A stretch of 64,000 nt of DNA, from positions 4,182,501 through 4,246,500 of the forward strand of contig NC_089442.1 of the NCBI RefSeq assembly GCF_026210795.1. Reading direction: 5' to 3'. Numbering within the stretch: the stretch's first letter is position 1; each line of letters opens with the position of its first letter. The notes below the pieces were generated by a model. It was given only the letters and a program-made list of their open reading frames with translations. It was not told the origin of the DNA and made no database searches. Shown here piece by piece: positions 1-15,045 of this stretch. Source of the DNA: Rhizophagus irregularis (Eukaryota > Glomeromycota > Glomeromycetes > Glomerales > Glomeraceae). The position numbers and the translations under genes were made by a program.

Positions 1-708
1 TATGGTTAAGGAATTAGGATTAAGATAAGATCTGGGTTCGCTGAAGTTATTAAATTTGATGATGTTATTTGGAAAATAAAATTTACAGTTATAAAAGTGA
101 TAAATTTTAATTTTTTTTACAGATGACATTACCTAGATGCCATTTTTCAGAGAGAAAGTTAGTAAAATTCATAAAATAAATATAACAATAAAAATTATAG
201 CATAATAAAATATTAATATTAAAATAATGTTTATTATATAATTAATTTAAGTATTTTAGTTATATTAATTTCTATTAATCAATTATTAATAATAAAAAAA
301 TAATGTTTATCAAATACAAGATGCATTAAAACTGGTTTAATAAGCATTTAAATTAAATATTTTTAAAGCAAGCATTTAATAAATAGTTAATAAATGCTTA
401 GTTTAACTTTGTGATATATAATTTTATAAAAAAAATGAATTAATACTTTTATTTCCAGATTTGTCAATTTTATAATTTGTTTCATTTTTAATAATTCTGA
501 CATCTTTTTACTGTTTTTTACAAATATTTTGCAATATTTTTTAATTATTTTAATAAAAAATGGTGCAAAAACATTTTTTATTAAGCAATTTAATTTATTT
601 TTGCAATATTTTTTAATTCTTTTAATAGAAAATGTTGCAAAAATGTTAGTTAATTTGTTATTGATGATTACTGAAACTGATTAATTTCAGTAATTAACAA
701 TACTATTA
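1..708. other. AT-rich intergenic DNA
   Basis: Very AT-rich sequence with homopolymer runs and short imperfect direct repeats (for example two copies of a TTTTGCAATATTTTTTAATT stretch near 525 and 600). I see no open frame with coding character and no RNA gene. Confidence 0.6.
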
Positions 709-1883
709 GGATGCTGTTAGATATTACCTAATATTTTAGGGGGAAGGAGGGTAACTAAAAATCTTAGGTTACATACAATATTATATAAGAAATTATATAT
801 ATAACATATCTTACCCAGAGGTATACTTGCCGTTCAAACTAAAATTCTGTAAATGCCCACCCAAACCCAAATCCCATGGGATTTGGTGTAATGTCAAAAC
901 TAGAAAAATTAAGTTTGAACGGCCATAACTGGACAAATCAGCTAAACCTGGATAAATTGGATAAATATGGACAAATTAAACAAAATTCCAAATCCAAACT
1001 GAAATAATCTGGACAAAGTGAATATCCCAAATCCAAACTAAATTTCAAATTTACGATTCAATTTATTATTTATAAATTTATTAATTATTACAATTATGTA
1101 TAACAGAAATTACAATTTTATATTAAAATTTTAATAAAAATAAACTATCTTAATCATCATGTAACAAGTCTTTAATATTAAAATTTTTGTCTCTAAATTC
1201 AATTTTTGATTCATTTATATTTGCTTAATTTTCATTAATAGAACCTAATTGATTTATATTTAACTAAATTAATTTGCTTATTTCCAAATTTAATCCATTT
1301 TCATTTTGCAATTACAAATCATTATTCTCTTCACTGTCATCATCAAAAACTGGAAATGAATCATTATCCTCAAATAAATTGATACCTTCTTTCATTACTA
1401 TAGTAATTTGGTTAAAAGCAGTGGTGAATTCATCTTGACTGATGTTATTATTAATAAAATTTAATTCACTTGGAGCATTTGCAATTAAAAAAGAATGGAT
1501 TTAAGCCAATGATTCCAAATGAAATATATTCATTCTAAATATTTAATTAATGATATTTTTAGATATTAACATTAAGATGATTAAATAATATTAGAAAGGA
1601 ATTTAAATTTACTTATTTTGTCTCTTACATAAATTGGGGGAAATCCATATTAAATTTGTCATTTGTCTATCAGATTTTGGATTGGTCTGAGTTTGGCCAT
1701 TTGGAATTATAAGTTTTTCCAGTTTTTCCATCATGGGATTTTAGGAAGTGCTGGAAAATCCCATTTGTCCTGATATTTCCACTGGACAAATCCCAAACTT
1801 TTGGGTTTGAACGGTAAGTATACCCAGGGGAGGGGGGTAAACTCTTATATTAAAGTGATATTAGGTAATATTTGATAGTACCC
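709..1883. mobile_element. Non-autonomous Harbinger-like element, TTA target duplication
   Basis: The ends are inverted repeats: the left end starts GGATGCTGTTAGATATTACC and the right end, read in reverse complement, starts GGGTACTATCAAATATTACC. Each is followed by TAATAT and a G/C-rich tract. TTA flanks both sides (706-708 and 1884-1886), the 3-bp duplication expected of the PIF/Harbinger superfamily. There is no transposase inside; a second element (822-1822) is nested in it. The superfamily assignment rests only on target size and end structure. Confidence 0.55.
822..1822. mobile_element. Non-autonomous hAT-like element nested in 709-1883
   Basis: The ends are inverted repeats reading TATACTTGCCGTTCAAAC on the left and TATACTTACCGTTCAAAC in reverse complement on the right. 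The flanks are an 8-bp duplication with one mismatch (CCCAGAGG at 814-821, CCCAGGGG at 1823-1830). An 8-bp duplication points to the hAT superfamily. Subterminal blocks rich in CCCAAATCC / GGGATTTGG recur in both orientations. No coding capacity is recognisable. Confidence 0.7.
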
Positions 1884-2139
1884 TTATTGATCAATTTAAT
1901 TTAATTTCAATTTGGCAAAAACTATACTAAATTAAACCAATCAGAGCTCTACATTTATCAAACTGTTTATTAACCTATTAAGAAACTGGATCATAAATTA
2001 ACTTATTTACCTATTAAGAAAAATTCAAATCTGTTAAATTTCAAATAAAATGCCCAAACTTTTTTAGCAATTTTTATAATTTTCTTAGTAATACCATCAA
2101 AAATTTAACTATCATATGATTTTTGTCCTATATTATAGT

Positions 2140-2362
2140 TAAGATTATTAGAAAAACTAAAGGGTTTTAGCAAGTTAACAAAATGTTAAAATAGTAAAAT
2201 TTTATTAAAAAAATAGTAAAACTTTAAAGAAAAGCAAACCCTGATGAAACTTATTATAAATACTAAAACTGCTAAAACTTTGACAAAACTATAATAAAAC
2301 TATAGTAAAATCATAAAAAAACTAATTATAGAATTTTAAAGAAGTTTAGGTAAGCAATCTTG
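2140..2362. mobile_element. Degenerate copy of the TAAGGTTGC MITE family
   Basis: Shares the body motifs of the better-preserved MITEs at 27.1, 37.1, 43.9 and 47.0 kb: tracts built on AAACTATAATAAAACTATAG and AAACTTATTATAAATAC. The decayed ends are TAAGATTATTAGAAAAACTA on the left and GTTTAGGTAAGCAATCTTG on the right. The target duplication is no longer clear. Probably an old deletion derivative of the hAT family that includes 18092-38319. Confidence 0.6.
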
Positions 2363-2448
2363 ATTTTATAGTATTATGTACTAATATATAAAAATAAACA
2401 GTAATAAATAAAATGTGACAAATAAGTTTTTATTTACTTAAAAAAACT

Positions 2449-4146
2449 ACCGTATATAGTGGGCCACAGTACCCCAGGTATCTTGCAAAAATCGGGGGTT
2501 TGACCCTGTACCCCCGGTGTCACCCCCGTCTGCCACCCGGTGGTAAACAAAGTTTCCTGCTTCTGTTATATGTGCTCTCAGCGAAACATTAATATTCTCG
2601 CTTGGTTTAGTTTTATTACTACTTAACTTTCTAATTGCGATAGCTCTCGCCACGATATTTCATCCATTATCTTCTTTCAAAATACGATAGTTCTCTTTAC
2701 AAAAGTTTATATTTTATTCATTTCATAATTCTTGTTATGACATTAAATTCACCATGAATTTGTCCAATTAAAATTAATTAAGCGAACATTACAATAAAGT
2801 TTAGGGCGAACCTATTACCTTTAAAATAACATTACGCTTTACTAACAATTAATTAAACAAAATTACTTTTTCATCATAAGAAAATAGTAACAAAAACAAT
2901 CGAAACAATTAATTTTCATATAAAGGGTATTTTATTTATTCTTCATAAAATTCACAATTAACTAATTTACTTAAAGTTTTACATCGTATCTGACGACTGT
3001 CGAATTCGCTTCCCATTCCGCTCCTATTTAAACCAACTTTCTTATTCTTTCTTTTCTTACTTCTTATTTCTTTCTAATATTTTATGTTATGTGTTCTTTT
3101 TTATGCGTTATCTTATATGCTATTTATATATTATCTTTTCTAATATGTTATACTATTTTAATATGCTATCTTTTCTTTAAAATAATCTTTCAAATATTAT
3201 GTCGTAAAGATATAATCCATCTTTTGTGGCTGTGCTATCTTTTCTTTAAAATAAAATAATCTTTCAAATATTATATCGTAAAGATCCATCTTTTGTGGCT
3301 GTGCTATCTTTTCTTTAAAATAAAATAATCTTTTAAATATTATATCGTAAAGATCCATCTTTTGTGGCTGTACTATCTTTTCTTTAAAATAAAATAATCT
3401 TTTAAATATTATATCGTAAAGATCCATCTTTTGTGGCTGTGCTATCTTTTCTTTAAAATAAAATAATCTTTTAAATATTATATCGTAAAGATCCATCTTT
3501 TGTGGCTGTGCTATTTTTTCTACTGCGTCTCGTCAGCTATTCTTCTACTACGGCTGCAGTTCATCAATATTTTACATGTTTTTATTTTTTTGTTCCTTTA
3601 ATTCGCTATCATTCCTTTTTATATGATTATCATTTGTGGCTTATGATTACTCCTCCTAATTGTTCTTATTGTTGAACTTGATAAACTGGTCGCTAAGCCA
3701 CATCGATCAACTCCCTACTTGATCTATTGATTCTCCGTTAATCATTTAATAAACATTACATCATGTAGATCATTCCTTCTCCTAAAAGTTTATCCTTTCC
3801 GGTTAATTTTATCCAATCATGTGACTTTCTATCGTTTTATCTTTCATTCCATATTATTCCTCCATATTATGCGATTACTTCAGTATCTATGGCTACACTG
3901 GGTACTAAACAAAGCCTAAAAATTCCGTTTTTTGTGAATATCTCATGATCTACTGGTCCAATTTGAACGATCTTTTTTTTATTTTGAAGAGCTCAATGAG
4001 AGCTATCAAACAAAAAAAGATGGCTCAAATCTGATCACTAGATCACGAGATAATTGTAAAATATCCCCCTGGGTACTATACAATTCTATGAAATTTTTCA
4101 AGGGGGTACTATGCATATGAGAGTACTATGGCCTGCGATATACGGT
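2449..4146. mobile_element. 1.7-kb element with ACCGTATAT inverted termini
   Basis: The left end starts ACCGTATATAGTGGGCCACA and the right end, in reverse complement, starts ACCGTATATCGCAGGCCATA, so the terminal repeats are long but imperfect. No clear target duplication was found. The interior holds a G/C-rich patch near 2480-2550 and a 69-bp tandem array (3200-3512), and near 3940-4060 an inverted repeat around a GAGCTCAATGAGAGCT core. The minus-strand ORF of 68 codons at the left end lies in the terminal region and is not a credible gene. Superfamily not assigned. Confidence 0.55.
3200..3512. repeat. 69-bp tandem repeat, about 4.5 copies
   Basis: The motif CCATCTTTTGTGGCTG recurs with exact 69-bp spacing (3286, 3355, 3424, 3493), with a first copy near 3218 carrying a small indel. 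Because 69 is divisible by three, the minus strand stays open and spells a 23-residue repeat starting MDLYDII. I regard that open frame as a by-product of the period, since there is no credible start context or non-repeat sequence around it. Confidence 0.85.
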
Positions 4147-4670
4147 AAGTTCTTTAAATAAATATATATAAATATCTGATATGGCAAAATATCTACTGTC
4201 ATATAATAGTAAAATTCTGGAAAAAATTGATTTTTATGTGAAAATCATGTGATATGTGATCTGAATTATAAATTAAACAAACTTTAATTAGCATTAAAAT
4301 ATAACAAATTTCTTATTTAAGTTATTTGTAAGTTGGTAAGATATAATATTACATTTGAATCATTAAAAATTTGAAATATATCTTCTTAATTACCATTTAA
4401 ATCATTATCTTTCAATATATATAATTTTTTATATTATAATTAAAAAAATTAAAAGAAATAATAAAATTAATAAGAAAATATATAAAAATATGAGAAATAT
4501 AATAAAATGATTAATATAATAATAAGAAAATAAATGATATTACAAATATAAACTTTTCTCATTATTTTTCATATCAATATTTATTTCAGATACTTGAATA
4601 TATTTATTACTTTTTTTTCAATAAATGAAAATTTATATAATCACATTTAGTTTTAGTTTATATATAATAT
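4147..4670. other. AT-rich intergenic DNA
   Basis: Runs of A/T with scattered TATAAT-like strings. No gene or element ends were recognised. Confidence 0.5.
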
Positions 4671-5540
4671 ATATCTATCTGCCAAAAGTATTTGGACACT
4701 TCTAAAAAATGACCATTAAATTACATTATTTTAACATTCAGTGATCAGAATTTAATGATTTTGATTCATTGAATTTGTCTAATTGAGACGCATCTAACTG
4801 CAGTATTTTCAAGTCTGTAAGATCAATAGATCAAAAGTTATTACTGATAGTAAAATGCAAATAACTTTTGATCTATCAATCTTAGCGATATGAAAATAAT
4901 AGATATAATGTAACTTAACAAGACAAATTTAATGAATTATATTTCATCTTTCTAAGTTTGATAGAGAAGAAAATGTTGTGAAATTTGTATATGTCAAATT
5001 TTTAAAAATAAATAATGAATTATTTGCATTTTACTGTTGAAAATAACATCTGATCCATCAAATTTAAAGACATAAAAATATTGCAATTAGATTAATCTTG
5101 TTTATTGAATCATAAATAACTAAATTCTGTTTACTAGTTATTGAAATAATGTGATTTAACTTTATAAATAAAGTAATTTATTTTTCATCTTTAAAAATTT
5201 AACAAATACAAATTTCACAACATTTTCTTCTCTATTAAACTTAGAAAGATGAAATATGATTCATTAGATTTGTCTTACTAAGGTATATTATATCTATTAT
5301 TTTCATATCTCTAGAATTGATAGATCAAAAGTTATTTTGCATTTTACTGTTTAAGACATTTAGTAATAACTTCTGATCTATTAATTTTACAAACTTGAAA
5401 ATACTGCGGTTAGATGCGTCTCAATTAGATGAATTTAATGAATCATAAATTATTAAATTCTGATTACTAAATGTCAAAATAATGTGATTTAATGGTCATT
5501 TTATAGAAGTATCTGGATACTTTGGCAGGTGGATGTATAT
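4671..5540. mobile_element. Fold-back element with Tc1/mariner-like ends
   Basis: Nearly the whole 870 bp is an inverted repeat. The left arm begins around CTGCCAAAAGTATTTGGACA, followed by a block containing GACCATTAAATTACATTATT. The right arm, in reverse complement, begins CTGCCAAAGTATCCAGATAC, followed by GACCATTAAATCACATTATT. The TGCCAAAAGTATTTGGACAC type of end in a TA-rich flank is typical of Tc1/mariner elements. No transposase is present, so this would be a MITE or hairpin derivative. Internal blocks with GATCTATCAA also occur in both arms. Confidence 0.65.
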
Positions 5541-6246
5541 ATCTGAAAATATTATATTTTTTTAAGTATTAATAAAAAAACGTTATAAGTAAATTTTTGA
5601 TGGTAATTTTTTTTTTTATTGAATTATACTTTAGTTTTTATAAATTTATAATTTATATTAATGTTTTTTTTATTATAAATAATTATTTTTGTTGATAATA
5701 TTTTATATTTTTTCCTCTTTTTCTTTTTTGCACCTTTAAATTTTTCAAATAATATTTAATAAAAAAAAAAAAAATATCAAAAATCTATATGTATAATGTA
5801 TAATTCAAAATTATTTATTGCCTAATACTTATTTGCTTATATTGTAAAATAAAATACTAATTATTATAATTTTTTATTAGGTCTATTAAGTATAATTTAT
5901 ATCTTATTAGGAAAAAAAGCAGCAAATTATCCAAATAAATCGCGTAGATTGTGCCAACAGCATGTGTAACTTGAATTCAAGAAATTTGACTGGAAATTTA
6001 GATGTAGAAAGGTAATCACTGTTTTTTAGGGTATCACTTTTTTTAAACTTCATTATGTCCAATATTATAGTGCAGCCTGCAGACTTTTATCCTATTATCA
6101 AGGTTTTTTCTTGAAATTTATTTATTAGTTTAAATACATATTGGATATATTGAATAAATTTTTTTTTTTTTAAACAAAAAAAACTTATTCTTTATAAGTT
6201 CGGATGTGCAGCTGGTAAAAGTTTAAATCCGATCAAGAATCTTACA
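5541..6246 (+). promoter_or_regulatory. Upstream region of the GRR1-like gene, possible 5' UTR exon
   Basis: AT-rich leader region. Around 5940-6011 the base composition becomes more balanced and ends at AAAG|GTAATC, a good splice donor. A pyrimidine-rich tract and candidate acceptors lie at about 6198 and 6211, just before the start codon at 6247. Joining them gives short frames that stop at once, so if spliced this is a non-coding leader, possibly with a small upstream ORF at 5962. No TATA box or operator stands out from the AT background. Confidence 0.3.
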
Positions 6247-8119
6247 ATGGCCTCAGAGAAACTCTTATCTGAACAAGTTACAAAACAGACTTTACCCTCT
6301 CAAGCTTCCCAAAATTCATTAGCAAAAGCTTCTACTATACCTTCTGAATTGATCCTTCAGATTTTCAAATATGTTACCTCTACTGCCGACCTAAAATCTT
6401 GTATTCTTGTTTGTAAATCATGGTGTCGCTGTGGGGTTGAACTCTTGTGGCATAAACCAGTATTTACTGGATATGGTTCTCTCATTAAACTACTAGTTAC
6501 TTTATCACGAAGTACACAAACTTTTCCGTATGCTCTCCTTATCCGTCGCTTAAACTTCTCCTTTTTGGGGGAGCATGTAAGCGACGAAATATTAAAACGT
6601 TTAAGTTCTTGCGAAAGATTAGAAAGACTAACTCTTGGAGGATGTAGAAGACTTACAGATAATGGACTCCTAAAATTATTAGATAAAGCAGATGGGTTAG
6701 TTGCACTAGATGTATCAGACATTGAAAATTTGACGGACGCAGTTGTAGAACTAGTAGGTGAACGATGTCGAAGATTGCAAGGATTAAATGTGAGCTTATG
6801 TAAAAAAGTTTCAGATAAAGGTATCTTGGCTGTCGCGTCAAAATGTAGGAGTCTGAGAAGGGTATGTATTGTAATTTAAAAGATAAAAATTGTGCCGATA
6901 TTACACAACAAAGGTTTATAACAGCATTAATTTTTTTCTTACGTGTGGTTTTTTTATTCGTATTATTATCCAATTATTAATATAGATAAAACTTAGCAGT
7001 TGTGACATTATTACTGATGAATCCGTGGTTATTTTGGCTAAGAATTGTCCGCACCTTCTTGAGCTTGATCTCACCAATTGTAATCAAATAACAAATGATG
7101 CAATCCAACCCGTTTTCGAAAACTGTACACAATTACGCGAGCTTCGACTTGCTTGTTGCACCAAACTTACTGACGAATCTTTTACAGAAACTATGCCAGC
7201 CTTGTACGAACAATTACGTATTTTAGATCTTACATCCTGTGCACTCATCACTGATCAAACTTTACTCAAAATTGCACATAGTGCACCCAAGTTACGTAAT
7301 CTTGTTCTAGCAAAATGTGGTAATATCACAGACGAGGGAGTTTATCATATAACTCGTTTGGGGAAGCACTTACATTATCTTCACTTAGGTCATTGCTCGC
7401 GTATCACAGATCATTCAATAACTCATCTGGCTCGTCATTGTACACGGTTACGATATCTTGATTTGGCCTGCTGTACTCAACTCACAGACGCGTCAGTATT
7501 TGAACTATCACATCTTCCTAAATTGCGTCGTATTGGATTGGTAAAATGTGCTCTTATAACAGATCAAGCAATCTATGCCTTGATTGAAAACCGGGTCGTA
7601 CAGCATACGTTAGAACGTGTGCATCTGTCTTACTGTGTAAATCTTACCGTTCCTGCAGTTTTAGAATTAGTAAATTCATGTTTTCGTTTAACACATTTAT
7701 CTCTTACTGGTGTTCCAGCCTTTTTACGTCCAGAAGTTCAACAATTTTGCAGACAAGCTCCCAAAGAATTCACACCACATCAAAGACAAGTGTTCTGTGT
7801 TTTTAGTGGGAAAGGGGTTAAAGACTTAAAACAATATTTGAATAGTACGGTTATAGCACAACAAAGAAATAATCGAATTGCTAATGGAGTTGGTAACATA
7901 AATGATCAGGTCGTCGGTCCAGTTGCAGCTGTTAGTGCTGACATTGAGGAATCCGTAGTTTCTGAAGCAGAAGGAGTGGGTGGGGATATATCTGAGGGTG
8001 GAGAGGGTGAGAACGAAAATAGGCACAGCCAGAATGATAATAGAAATAGGAATCGTGTCTCGGATCGTAATCCTGAGGGTGAAGATGGAGATGTTGGAAA
8101 TGCACTCTTGGATTTTTGA
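6247..8119 (+). CDS. GRR1: GRR1-like F-box/leucine-rich repeat protein (SCF substrate receptor)
   Basis: Two exons, 6247-6861 and 6986-8119, give 582 residues. The intron starts GTATGT and ends TATAG, phase 0, and removal continues the LRRs (RSLRR then IKLSSC). An F-box occupies about residues 31-73 (starts IPSELILQIF). About twelve cysteine-containing LRRs follow (pattern L-x-L-x-x-C-x-x-I/L-T-D), to about residue 445. A conserved block after the LRRs (FTPHQRQVFCVFSGKGVKDL) matches the fungal Grr1 family as I know it. The tail is acidic and Asn/Glu-rich. By family knowledge, Grr1 recruits phosphorylated substrates such as G1 cyclins to the Skp1-Cullin ubiquitin ligase in nucleus and cytosol and links nutrient sensing to the cell cycle. 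The gene is intact and ends 381 bp from the convergent ECH1-like gene. The main alternative is a paralogous F-box/LRR protein of unknown substrate. Confidence 0.93.
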
Positions 8120-8500
8120 TTGTGAAAAAAATAAACATTAATATTAGAAGTGCCTTACGATGAATGTGATATGGCAATAATCGCTTTGCTTTAAAGCAAA
8201 TTCATATATTCAAATTTCTTCTATCCGTTAATCTGTGGCATTTAGTTGTTTTTTATATTATTATTATGAATAATTGGTAAATATTGTGCAATGAAAATAT
8301 AAATACGAATGAATAGACATAATTGGGTACAGCTTTGTCACAAAAACACTGTATTTACGGGTTTTCTTTATATTGTAATGCATATTCATGAAAGTCTCAT
8401 TAGTCTCATTAGAAATGTTATATAAATGTTAACATCACTTTAAATATTATAAATATTACTAATTCGAAAACAAATTTTTTCAACAATAACATATAATATA
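8120..8500. other. Convergent 3' intergenic region
   Basis: 381 bp between two convergent stop codons. AATAAA-like strings occur on the plus strand just after the GRR1-like stop (8129-8134) and T-rich tracts serve the minus-strand gene. These are plausible cleavage and polyadenylation regions for both genes, but no specific site can be fixed. Confidence 0.4.
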
Positions 8501-9982
8501 TTATAGCTTAGAGAACTTTGGTTTTCTTCTCCCCATAGTAGCATCAACAGCTTCCATCAAATCCTTTAGTACATAGGGAATAAAAAATTTAGATTGAATA
8601 AATAATCATAAAGAGAACTTTTTATATTTTACCTACACTACTATTTAGCATTGCTCCATTCCAAGCTGCAGTGTAGGCAAGACCTTCAGCGACAGAATGA
8701 TCGCGGGAAAAATTTAAAAGATGCCTAAATAAATAATATAATTAGAATGAACCTTCGATGTTCAAAAATATAATCATGCTAAATATTACTTTGCTAAATA
8801 TTACTTTGTACTTAATATAGCTATTGGAGACTTGCTAGCAATAATATTCGCCGTTTTTAATGCTTCCGCTATTTTCAAAATTATTATAAGTAAAATATAA
8901 ATATAAATAGTATATATATAATATGCTTACTTAAAGCTTCTTCTTTAGTACTAAGAACTTTATTCACAAGACCAATATTAAGCGCCTCGGTTGATGAAAA
9001 ACTTACAACAAAATAAATACATATGTTAGTGTGTACGAAATAGAAACAATGCAAATAGTTCATCACATACTTTCGCCCTGTTAAACATAATTCTCTAATA
9101 AGACTGTTGTTACCAACAATTTTAGGTAAACGTTGCAATGTGCCTATTATTTAAAGATAAGACGATTAATTCGTTAGGAAGAACATAATATTTGAAAGGA
9201 TCCATCTTACCAACATCAGCTGCAAGACCGAGATCGACTTCCTAGTCAAGAAAATTATAATGAAAAATAAATATATACATTCATATATATATATGTTAAT
9301 GAAATTAGCTAACCTTGACACTAAAAAAGGCGTCTTTTGAGCAATATCGAATATCACAAGCCGTAATCAAATCAACTCCAGCTCCAATGCATCCATTATG
9401 AATAGCAGCAATCACTGGTTTGTCACATTGTTCAACTGATGAAATTGAATCTTGAGTTACCTTTATCATTATAAAATATTATATAGCTTATGAGCAACAG
9501 TCAACAGTGTAAGTTAATAATTATATAGGATAAAATCACCATACAAGCAATTCCTTTCGTGTGTTTAAAGCACGACGTGCAAAATCTTTTTCTTCAGCAT
9601 TATTATTTATCCCTTGTAAATTATTTACTAAAAGGTTTATAATACATATTAGTTCACAATAAAAACATAATATGAAATAATTAAGATAACAAACAGTCTA
9701 TCCCAGCGTTGAATAATTTGCCAGCTCCTGATATTACGACAGCTCTAACGTCTGAATCTAATGCTATTTGTTTGAAACAAGCGTGCAACTCTTGCCAAGA
9801 ACTAAATTTTAAATATATACTTTATTGTTAAAAATTTTTATTTTAGAAACCAAAATTTAAAGAAACTAGACGGACATTCGATCAAAAGCGTTTAGTTTAG
9901 TGGGTCGATTGAGCTCCACATGAAGCACAAATTGAGACGGAAAATTTATTTTTAAATTTTTGAAAGTAGAGTAATCCTGCAT
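8501..9982 (-). CDS. ECH1: Peroxisomal delta(3,5)-delta(2,4)-dienoyl-CoA isomerase, ECH1-like
   Basis: Ten exons (minus strand): 9876-9982, 9695-9801, 9545-9627, 9314-9460, 9211-9241, 9071-9143, 8931-9001, 8805-8868, 8637-8724, 8501-8563. All joins keep phase and give 277 residues ending SKL, a peroxisomal targeting signal. The crotonase fold aligns without gaps to mammalian ECH1 over most of its length, including [22 protein letters not shown] and [18 protein letters not shown]. The ECH1 catalytic residues are at D129, E149 and D157 with the family spacing (20 and 8), so isomerase is preferred to plain enoyl-CoA hydratase. It acts in beta-oxidation of unsaturated fatty acids with odd-numbered double bonds, plausible for a lipid-fed fungus. 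The first intron has a weak GTCCGT donor, chosen because it restores the family length (NAFDRISWQE). The other introns are 37-165 bp. Confidence 0.94.
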
Positions 9983-10245
9983 TTTTTTTTTCTTACATGC
10001 AAAATTCGTAGTTTATAAAATGATGATCTTTCTAGATCATGTGAATTTTATCTATGAACGTATTTCATTAAACGTGATTCATTTAATTTTAATATTGCTA
10101 AAATAATGGGAAAAGATACAATAAAATGATGATAAGCTTTAACATATGCATTGCATAAAACAGATTTTTAAGATAAAAGAATATAAATATATATTTGTAA
10201 GAAACTAAAACCTTCCATTCAATAATCAAATGAATATATATTAGT
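9983..10245 (-). promoter_or_regulatory. Intergenic region between DED1-like and ECH1-like genes
   Basis: 263 bp separating two minus-strand genes. It must hold the 3' end of the helicase gene and the promoter of the isomerase gene. The sequence is AT-rich with no distinctive binding motif that I can defend. Confidence 0.4.
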
Positions 10246-13385
<3,140 letters not shown>

Positions 13386-13989
13386 CCTTATTTGAAGCTT
13401 TCCAGAATTTCTTTAGAAAACTATTATTAGATTCAAATTCGTATAAATTCTATAAATTCCTGAAGTCAAGTGATTTGACGCGCATTGTTATAATAGGAAA
13501 TTTTGACGAAACTCCTGAACAATGACCATTCTTTATATAGAATAAAAAACACCGTTTTTGTGTCTATATTTGATTCTACCGGCGTAGTCGGCGCAGTAAA
13601 CTGGTTACCAATAAAGTTTCAATTTATTTTTTTTGGAAAGTAACTTTTATAAATTCAATAAAAAAATTTAATCCAATCAATTACTTTAAAGTAAATTTGA
13701 TATTAAAAAGGTTATATTTATAGGTATTGCTAAATCTCATCACAAATGATTCTTACTGCACTAGTATTAGCAAATATCAACAGGCAGAGTTTCATTAACA
13801 TTTTTAATTCTGCCTAAAATTCTATTCTAATTCTGGTATCACCAGCAATTCTACCAATGTAATTCAAATTTACAACCTTTCTAAAATAATTAACTATTCC
13901 TCTATGCAAATTATAACTCCTATTATAACTCCTAAAATTTTAAGCAAAAATTTTGTAAAAAATCTATATATTTTATATAAGTAATTTCT
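13386..13989. other. 5' flank of the helicase gene and AT-rich spacer
   Basis: The first 150-200 bp must contain the minus-strand promoter of the helicase gene. The remainder is AT-rich; it holds short repeated TTCTG / CAGAATT-type words but no coding frame or transposon end that I can support. Confidence 0.45.
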
Positions 13990-14372
13990 TTTTTTATTGC
14001 TATTTTCAAATTAGTATAATCTATATAGATCACCTATTTAAGGTAATAGGTATTTATAAATCTAAAAAATCCAGAATTTTCTTGGATAAATATGTAGAAA
14101 AGGGCAATTATTAGCAATTTTTGAAGGAATTTATATAGAAATTTTAATTATTTAAGTAGTTTTCCTTAAAACTTTATGTAATATTACTATACTTTTAAGA
14201 AAAACTACTTAAATAACTGAAAATTTCCAATATTTCCTCTGGTAATCACTAATAATTGACCTTTCTCTATATAGTTATTCAGAAAAAATCTGGATTTTTC
14301 AGATTTGTGAATATTAATTTCTTTAGAGAAATAACTTATAAGAGATTACATTAATTTGAAAATGACAATAAA
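13990..14372. repeat. Long imperfect hairpin (about 190-bp arms)
   Basis: The left arm (about 13990-14168) and the right arm (about 14185-14372) are inverted copies: for instance TATTTAAGTAGTTTTCCTTA pairs with AAGAAAAACTACTTAAATAA, and TTTTCAAATTAGTATAATCT with the reverse complement of AGATTACATTAATTTGAAAA. It could be a fold-back MITE, but the outer ends blend into AT-rich sequence and no target duplication was identified. Confidence 0.6.
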
Positions 14373-14870
14373 TTAAAAATCACTGATAATAGCTGAATTC
14401 TAATCAAAAATTTCAGTAAGAATTTAAGAATTTATTGATTTTAGTATTATTTTGCTTAATTTTGGTCAAAAATTTCAGTAAAAATTTATTAATTTTGGTA
14501 TTAATTTTGGTAGTAATAATTAGTATTAACTTTAATAAGAATTTTTTAATCATAATTCTTCATAATTCTTTATTGTTGTACATTATTATGACTCTTTTAA
14601 TTATCTAATACTTATAATATAATAGTAATAAATAAGAAAAAATAAATTTGCATCTTTATTTTTTATATTATAATAACTTAAATTTATATATTTTAAATAT
14701 AACCAATTTTTTTAAACTTATAATATACCAGTAATATCATTTAATAATAAAGTTTATATTTTAAAATTTAGATTTTATTTTAATTTTTTTTTTTAATTTA
14801 TATTATTACTTTAATTAATTAAGTACTAATTTTTGAAATATATTATAACTAAAAATATTAGTATTTGGCC

Positions 14871-15045
14871 AACTTTTTATTAGAAGTCTGGTAAAATTTT
14901 TAATCATTAAAAATAATTTTTCTATAAACTAAAAAGAAAAAATACCTTTTTTTTTATATATTGCAATTAATAAATTTTTCTTTTTAGTTCATAGAAAAAT
15001 TATTTTTAATAATCAAAAATTTTACCAGACTTTTAATAAAAAGTT
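14871..15045. repeat. Compact hairpin element, about 70-bp arms
   Basis: The arms start AACTTTTTATTAGAAGTCTG on the left and, in reverse complement, AACTTTTTATTAAAAGTCTG on the right. They continue through GGTAAAATTTTTAATCATTA-type sequence to a 35-bp loop. The flanks carry similar AATATTARTATTT strings. Probably a small MITE. Confidence 0.65.

Noticed and set aside
2447-2653. Minus-strand 68-codon ORF, or a tRNA-like motif near 2490-2545
   Set aside because: The ORF overlaps the terminal inverted repeat of the 2449-4146 element. A GGGTCAAACCCC B-box-like word exists but the rest of a tRNA-like module is not convincing.
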